Shown: piece after piece, positions 7,520 to 10,074 of the stretch
Layout of the letters: each line of letters starts with the position of its first letter
Numbering within the stretch: position 1 is the first letter of the stretch
Source: CAYPOY01 sp964412395
Lineage (GTDB): Bacteria > Chloroflexota > Anaerolineae > B4-G1
Assembly (NCBI GenBank): GCA_964412395.1
Contig: CAYPOY010000184.1
Span: forward strand, 1-10,074
Length of the DNA: 10,074 nt
Direction of reading: 5' to 3'
The notes under the pieces: generated by a model
Databases searched by the model: none
What the model was told of the DNA's origin: nothing
The model's input: the letters and a program-made list of their open reading frames with translations, nothing else
Made by a program: the position numbers and the translations under genes

Positions 7520-7652
7520 CAGTGTGCCCCTTTGCGCCGACGGCGGGGCAGTTGTCACCGCTGCAAGTCCCGGTGTGATTGCCGCCGGAGATATCCCGGA
7601 AAGAGAGCGATCCATCTTGAGCGACCTGGTCGTCAAAGGGAAGGTGCAGAAT
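7040..7652 (-). other. LamG domain 4, split by the frameshift
   Basis: It begins with ILHLPFDDQVAQDG and has the Cys pair TCSGDNCPAVG in the upstream frame. It then continues in the second frame with AAQFDGADDHVNIGSG, WHHWACTYDAANSTRIIY, and ends with FGGALDDVRVWNRALS and EIRSLYIEAE. Joining the frames at 7513-7520 gives a normal full-length LamG with no residues lost or gained. This is the main evidence that the gene is one unit. Confidence 0.9.
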
Positions 7653-10074
7653 CTGCCCGGCGGGGGGCGCCTGATTGTACAAGGGCGAGCCGGGCGTGGT
7701 AGAGCGAATGGCAACGTCTACCCCTTGCACGCCGCCAAAGGTCGTCTGCGCCAGGGCGCTAATCTCGTTACCGGAGAGGACGCGGTCGTAGACGCGCGTT
7801 TCGTCCAGTTTGCCGTCCAGGAATTCCAGTGTGCTGTCCATCCATTTGCCAAGTTGAGCTGCGCCGGATGAGGTGGAGACGGAAAAGTCGCCGTTGGCGG
7901 TATTATCCAAAAAGCCGTTGATGTAGAAACTTGCCTCGGAATCTGAAAAGACGACTGCTACGTGATACCATTGCCCGGTATTGAGAATGGCATTGCTTTG
8001 CAGCCTGGGACTGTCGTCGTCCCACCCGACGGCAAAGTATAGCCGGCCATCGTCGCCCGCCACTTTTCTCCAAGGGAGTCCGCCGGTGTAGCCTACCGAA
8101 AGCAAGTGGAGATTACCATTGTACCCTGAAGGGGTTCCGGTCCATCTCGAAAAGATGGTCTCTTCGTCCCTGCGGTCCAGGTAGAGCCAGGTGACAATGG
8201 TTCCGTCGCCTGTGTGGTTCACTGCCTGGCCTGGCAGCGACACAACCTGCCATCTCGGGCCGTTAAAACTGACTGCGTTGCCAAGTTGTCCGCTTTGCCC
8301 GGCGCTAGGGCAGTAGGCGCCGCTGCAAGTAGCCGGGTCGCCGCCGGCGCTGTTCAGGAAGGACGTGGCCCCGGCGGCTTCTTCAAAACGTAAATGCAGA
8401 GTTGCATCGCCCGTGCCTGGCCACTCGCTCACATCACCTTGCAGGGTGAGGGGAGTAACGATAGCGCCTTCGGGAACGCCGGTGAGGTTCATGTCTGGCG
8501 TGGAGGGTGAGGCGTCTATGGCGATGGTAGTGAGCGTTTCCGTTCGCCGGTTCCCTACGGCGTCTTCTGAGGTGACACGCAGGGTATAGGCGCCGCTGGG
8601 GTCGCGGTTGGTGAAGATATAGTCTACCTGCCATTGCCCATTGGTTACAGCCGCCTGCACCTCTCCTGCACCCGCGACATTGCCCATAGCGTCGAGCAAA
8701 GCGACATACACCCTCGCCGCGCCGCTGCCGGCGTCGCCGCTGCTGAGGTTCGGGTCGCTGACCGTGCCGGAGAGGGAGACGAGCAATGTGTTTTCTTGCG
8801 TGGGATGGATAACAGGTGCCAGCAATGCCTGGCCAGTGTAGGCAGCGTTGGGGGGCGTATCGTCCACGTAGAAAGTGTGGGTGGCGGCGGGGGTTTCCAC
8901 GTGCCCCAGGAGATCGGTGGCGCGGGTCTGCAGATAGTAGCGTCCCTCGCCCCCCAGTGTAGTGGGGTCAAAGGTAGGGCACCATGCGGCCTGGTCGGCG
9001 GCGTCCATGCATTCGGGGGCGGGGGTCCAGGTGAAACTCGCCTGCCCCGCACGGCGCACGCCAAATTCTACCCCCGTCACGTGGGAAGTGGCGTCCAGCG
9101 CGCCCACGTCCAGCACCACGTCCCGGTTGGCGCGGTATTGCGGTTCGGTGGAGCGCAAGGTGGATACCGGGTCTTCGGCGTCCACGGTGAGGTGAAAAGT
9201 CTGTCGCTCCTCGACCCACTTGGATTGGTGTTCGTAAATGTTATCGACTTCATAGCTGGAGAGCGCGCGGCGATTGATCGTTACCTCGTCAATGCGCCCG
9301 GCGAACCAGGTGTAGCCGTAGACGGCGGTGTTGTGCCCAATTACGAGATTCCCGTTGTTTTGGCACGGCACGCCGCTCACGCTCTCGCTGCGATCCAGGT
9401 TGCCGTTCAGATAAAAGTTGAATTTCGCCCCATCGTAGGTCATCATCACGTGGTTCCACGTGTTCTGGATCAAGGAATTATGGCTGTCGTAGCTGCGCCA
9501 CGTTGCGCAATCGGCAGCCTGGAAGGAAAAGTGAACGGTCATCGCGTTTGGGTTGATGAACATGCCATAGTTGCGGCTGCCGCCATAAGTGTTTTCCTTG
9601 ACGATCAGGGGTTGGTAGCCGTTCTTGGGTCCGACAGGCTTGACCCAGGCGCCGACGCTAAAGGTAGCGAGGTCAAGCAAGGGATTGTCGGGAATAAGAA
9701 TGCTCCTGCCCCATGTGTTGAACTCGACAGCAGTTCCTATTTGCCCTTTGACCTCCGCCTGGGGGCAGTAGTTGTCGAAGCTCCACGTATTAAGCCCATT
9801 GCCGGAAGCGTCGCTAAAGACGGTTGCTCCGGCGGCTTCGTCCAGGTGGAGCATCAGCGTGGGGGCGGATTGGTAAAGCGCCTGGATTTCTGATGGGGAG
9901 AGGGCTTTGCTGAAGGCGCGCAGGTCGTCAATCTTGCCCCGAAAGTATTGTGGACCGGGGTTGGAGGTCCCCAGCAAAAGGGGCAGGCTGCTGTTGCGGC
10001 GGGCGCCGTCAAAGTGTTCCGTTGCTACAGGCGCGCCGTTGACATAGAGGGTGGCGTTGTTGTTCTGCATGACA
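7500..10074 (-). CDS. Giant LamG/Ig-like mosaic surface protein, upstream part, ending at a frameshift
   Basis: This is the N-terminal-side portion in this window of a giant multidomain protein, 857 codons to a TGA at 7500-7502. The frame is open to the right edge, so the true start is outside. The first ATG in view (10068-10070) lies inside a LamG domain (MQNNNATLYVNG) and is not a start. Domains in order are a partial LamG, a complete LamG, two Ig-like modules, another LamG, and the first third of a fourth LamG. The frame ends in GHTGGGSAV right after an eight-C run (7513-7520). Removing one base gives GHTGGAAQFDGADDHV, the normal LamG core, and the downstream frame then continues. LamG modules usually bind glycans or proteins outside the cell, and no catalytic motif is visible. 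The specific role is unknown. The coding assignment is very secure. Whether the frameshift is real or an assembly error cannot be decided here. Confidence 0.93.
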   Translation of the reverse strand, partial: VMQNNNATLYVNGAPVATEHFDGARRNSSLPLLLGTSNPGPQYFRGKIDDLRAFSKALSPSEIQALYQSAPTLMLHLDEAAGATVFSDASGNGLNTWSFDNYCPQAEVKGQIGTAVEFNTWGRSILIPDNPLLDLATFSVGAWVKPVGPKNGYQPLIVKENTYGGSRNYGMFINPNAMTVHFSFQAADCATWRSYDSHNSLIQNTWNHVMMTYDGAKFNFYLNGNLDRSESVSGVPCQNNGNLVIGHNTAVYGYTWFAGRIDEVTINRRALSSYEVDNIYEHQSKWVEERQTFHLTVDAEDPVSTLRSTEPQYRANRDVVLDVGALDATSHVTGVEFGVRRAGQASFTWTPAPECMDAADQAAWCPTFDPTTLGGEGRYYLQTRATDLLGHVETPAATHTFYVDDTPPNAAYTGQALLAPVIHPTQENTLLVSLSGTVSDPNLSSGDAGSGAARVYVALLDAMGNVAGAGEVQAAVTNGQWQVDYIFTNRDPSGAYTLRVTSEDAVGNRRTETLTTIAIDASPSTPDMNLTGVPEGAIVTPLTLQGDVSEWPGTGDATLHLRFEEAAGATSFLNSAGGDPATCSGAYCPSAGQSGQLGNAVSFNGPRWQVVSLPGQAVNHTGDGTIVTWLYLDRRDEETIFSRWTGTPSGYNGNLHLLSVGYTGGLPWRKVAGDDGRLYFAVGWDDDSPRLQSNAILNTGQWYHVAVVFSDSEASFYINGFLDNTANGDFSVSTSSGAAQLGKWMDSTLEFLDGKLDETRVYDRVLSGNEISALAQTTFGGVQGVDVAIRSTTPGSPLYNQAPPAGQILHLPFDDQVAQDGSLSFRDISGGNHTGTCSGDNCPAVGAKGHTGGGSAV
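7513..7520 (-). other. Eight-base C run (G8 on the coding strand) with frameshift
   Basis: The run is TG-CCCCCCCC-AG on the plus strand. With eight bases, the upstream frame stops six codons later at 7500-7502. With seven, reading continues in the downstream frame through the conserved LamG core. It is the only frame break seen in the window. Confidence 0.9.
7746..8405 (-). other. LamG domain 3
   Basis: A complete LamG module of about 220 residues. It starts with ATLHLRFEEAAGATSFLN, has the Cys pair in TCSGAYCPSAGQ, the core strand GQLGNAVSFNG, WYHVAVVFSDSEASFYINGF and the closing FLDGKLDETRVYDRVLSG. The DGRLYFAVGWDDD stretch is a DWD-like acidic turn. The same layout as LamG 2, but divergent in sequence. 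Confidence 0.9.
8406..9224 (-). other. Two Ig-like beta-sandwich modules
   Basis: The first module (about 8840-9200) contains YYLQTRATDLLGHVETP and ends with FYVDDTPPNA. The second (about 8440-8840) contains SLSGTVSDPN and YTLRVTSEDAVGNRRTET and ends with IAIDASPSTPD. The recurring R-x-T-(D/E)-D-x-x-(L/V)-G-(H/N) signature followed by a (V/I)D-x-x-P boundary is typical of bacterial Ig-like repeats in exoproteins. These modules act as spacers between LamG 2 and LamG 3. Confidence 0.75.
9225..9866 (-). other. LamG domain 2
   Basis: A complete LamG/concanavalin-type beta-sandwich of about 214 residues. It opens with LMLHLDEAAGATVFSDASG. It has the core strand GQIGTAVEFN, SVGAWVKP, the WNHVMMTYDGAKFNFYLNG strand pair and the closing WFAGRIDEVTINRRALSS. 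It has Cys residues in NYCPQ, AADCATW and GVPCQN. A binding module is likely; the ligand is unknown. Confidence 0.9.
9867..10074 (-). other. LamG domain 1 (C-terminal part only)
   Basis: The visible part shows the closing strands of a Laminin_G_3/concanavalin-like domain: NATLYVNGAPVATEHFDG, then LLLGTSNPG, then YFRGKIDDLRAF and the typical end ALSPSEIQALYQ. The N-terminal half lies beyond the right edge. Confidence 0.88.

Noticed and set aside
14..9893. Long plus-strand reading frames, for example 14-706, 776-2005, 3833-4873, 6404-7369 and 8634-9893
   Set aside because: They are antisense to a minus-strand frame that shows clear domains throughout. Their translations are Val/Gly/Arg-rich without recognisable motifs, as expected of antisense frames in GC-rich DNA.
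10068..10070. ATG as the start of the upstream reading frame
   Set aside because: It lies within a LamG strand (NATLYVNG), the frame is open beyond it to the window edge, and no full LamG precedes it. It is an internal Met.

Overview
The whole window lies inside one very large minus-strand gene that is open at both ends, so neither its start codon nor its stop codon is visible. Read leftward from position 10074, it encodes about 850 codons in one frame. A single extra base in a run of eight C (7513-7520) then shifts the frame, and the same protein continues for about 2,500 more codons to position 2 without a stop. The product in this window (about 3,360 residues) is a mosaic, presumably secreted or cell-surface protein. 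No other gene, RNA gene or mobile-element gene was found. Long plus-strand reading frames are antisense shadows in GC-rich DNA.

Domain order, from the N-terminal side (right) to the C-terminal side (left): a partial LamG domain (10074-9867); LamG 2 (9866-9225); two Ig-like modules (9224-8406); LamG 3 (8405-7746); LamG 4, which contains the frameshift (7652-7040); LamG 5 (7027-6416); an Ig-like/Cys module (6415-6011); seven LVIVD repeats that should form a beta-propeller (6010-5147); a Cys-containing module (5125-4740); three Ig-like repeats (4681-3797); an FN3-like segment (3796-3462); an unassigned DOMON-like beta region (3418-2382); a CARDB/DUF11-like module (2219-1805); Ig-like modules, one of which holds a proprotein-convertase P domain (1804-674, P domain 1306-854); a last Ig-like module with a VYLPLVMRN linker (673-344); and a PPC-like domain running off the left end (325-2).

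Between 1352 and 4735 the reading frame contains at least nine short elements that look like dispersed intergenic repeats rather than protein-domain sequence. They are GC-rich palindromes, a perfect 15-bp hairpin, and 7- or 8-bp tandem arrays. All are read through in frame. The tandem arrays sit in the orientation that is free of stop codons on the coding strand, and the hairpin is read in its only open coding-strand frame. The half of the gene from 5000 to 10074 has none that I could see.

The organism is probably a GC-rich environmental bacterium, most likely Chloroflexota (Anaerolineae or a relative). This rests on the LamG/LVIVD/PPC mosaic, the YLPLVMR-type linker and the repeat style. It is an inference from general knowledge, not a database result. 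The domain set suggests binding to glycans or proteins outside the cell. No catalytic domain is visible in this portion.
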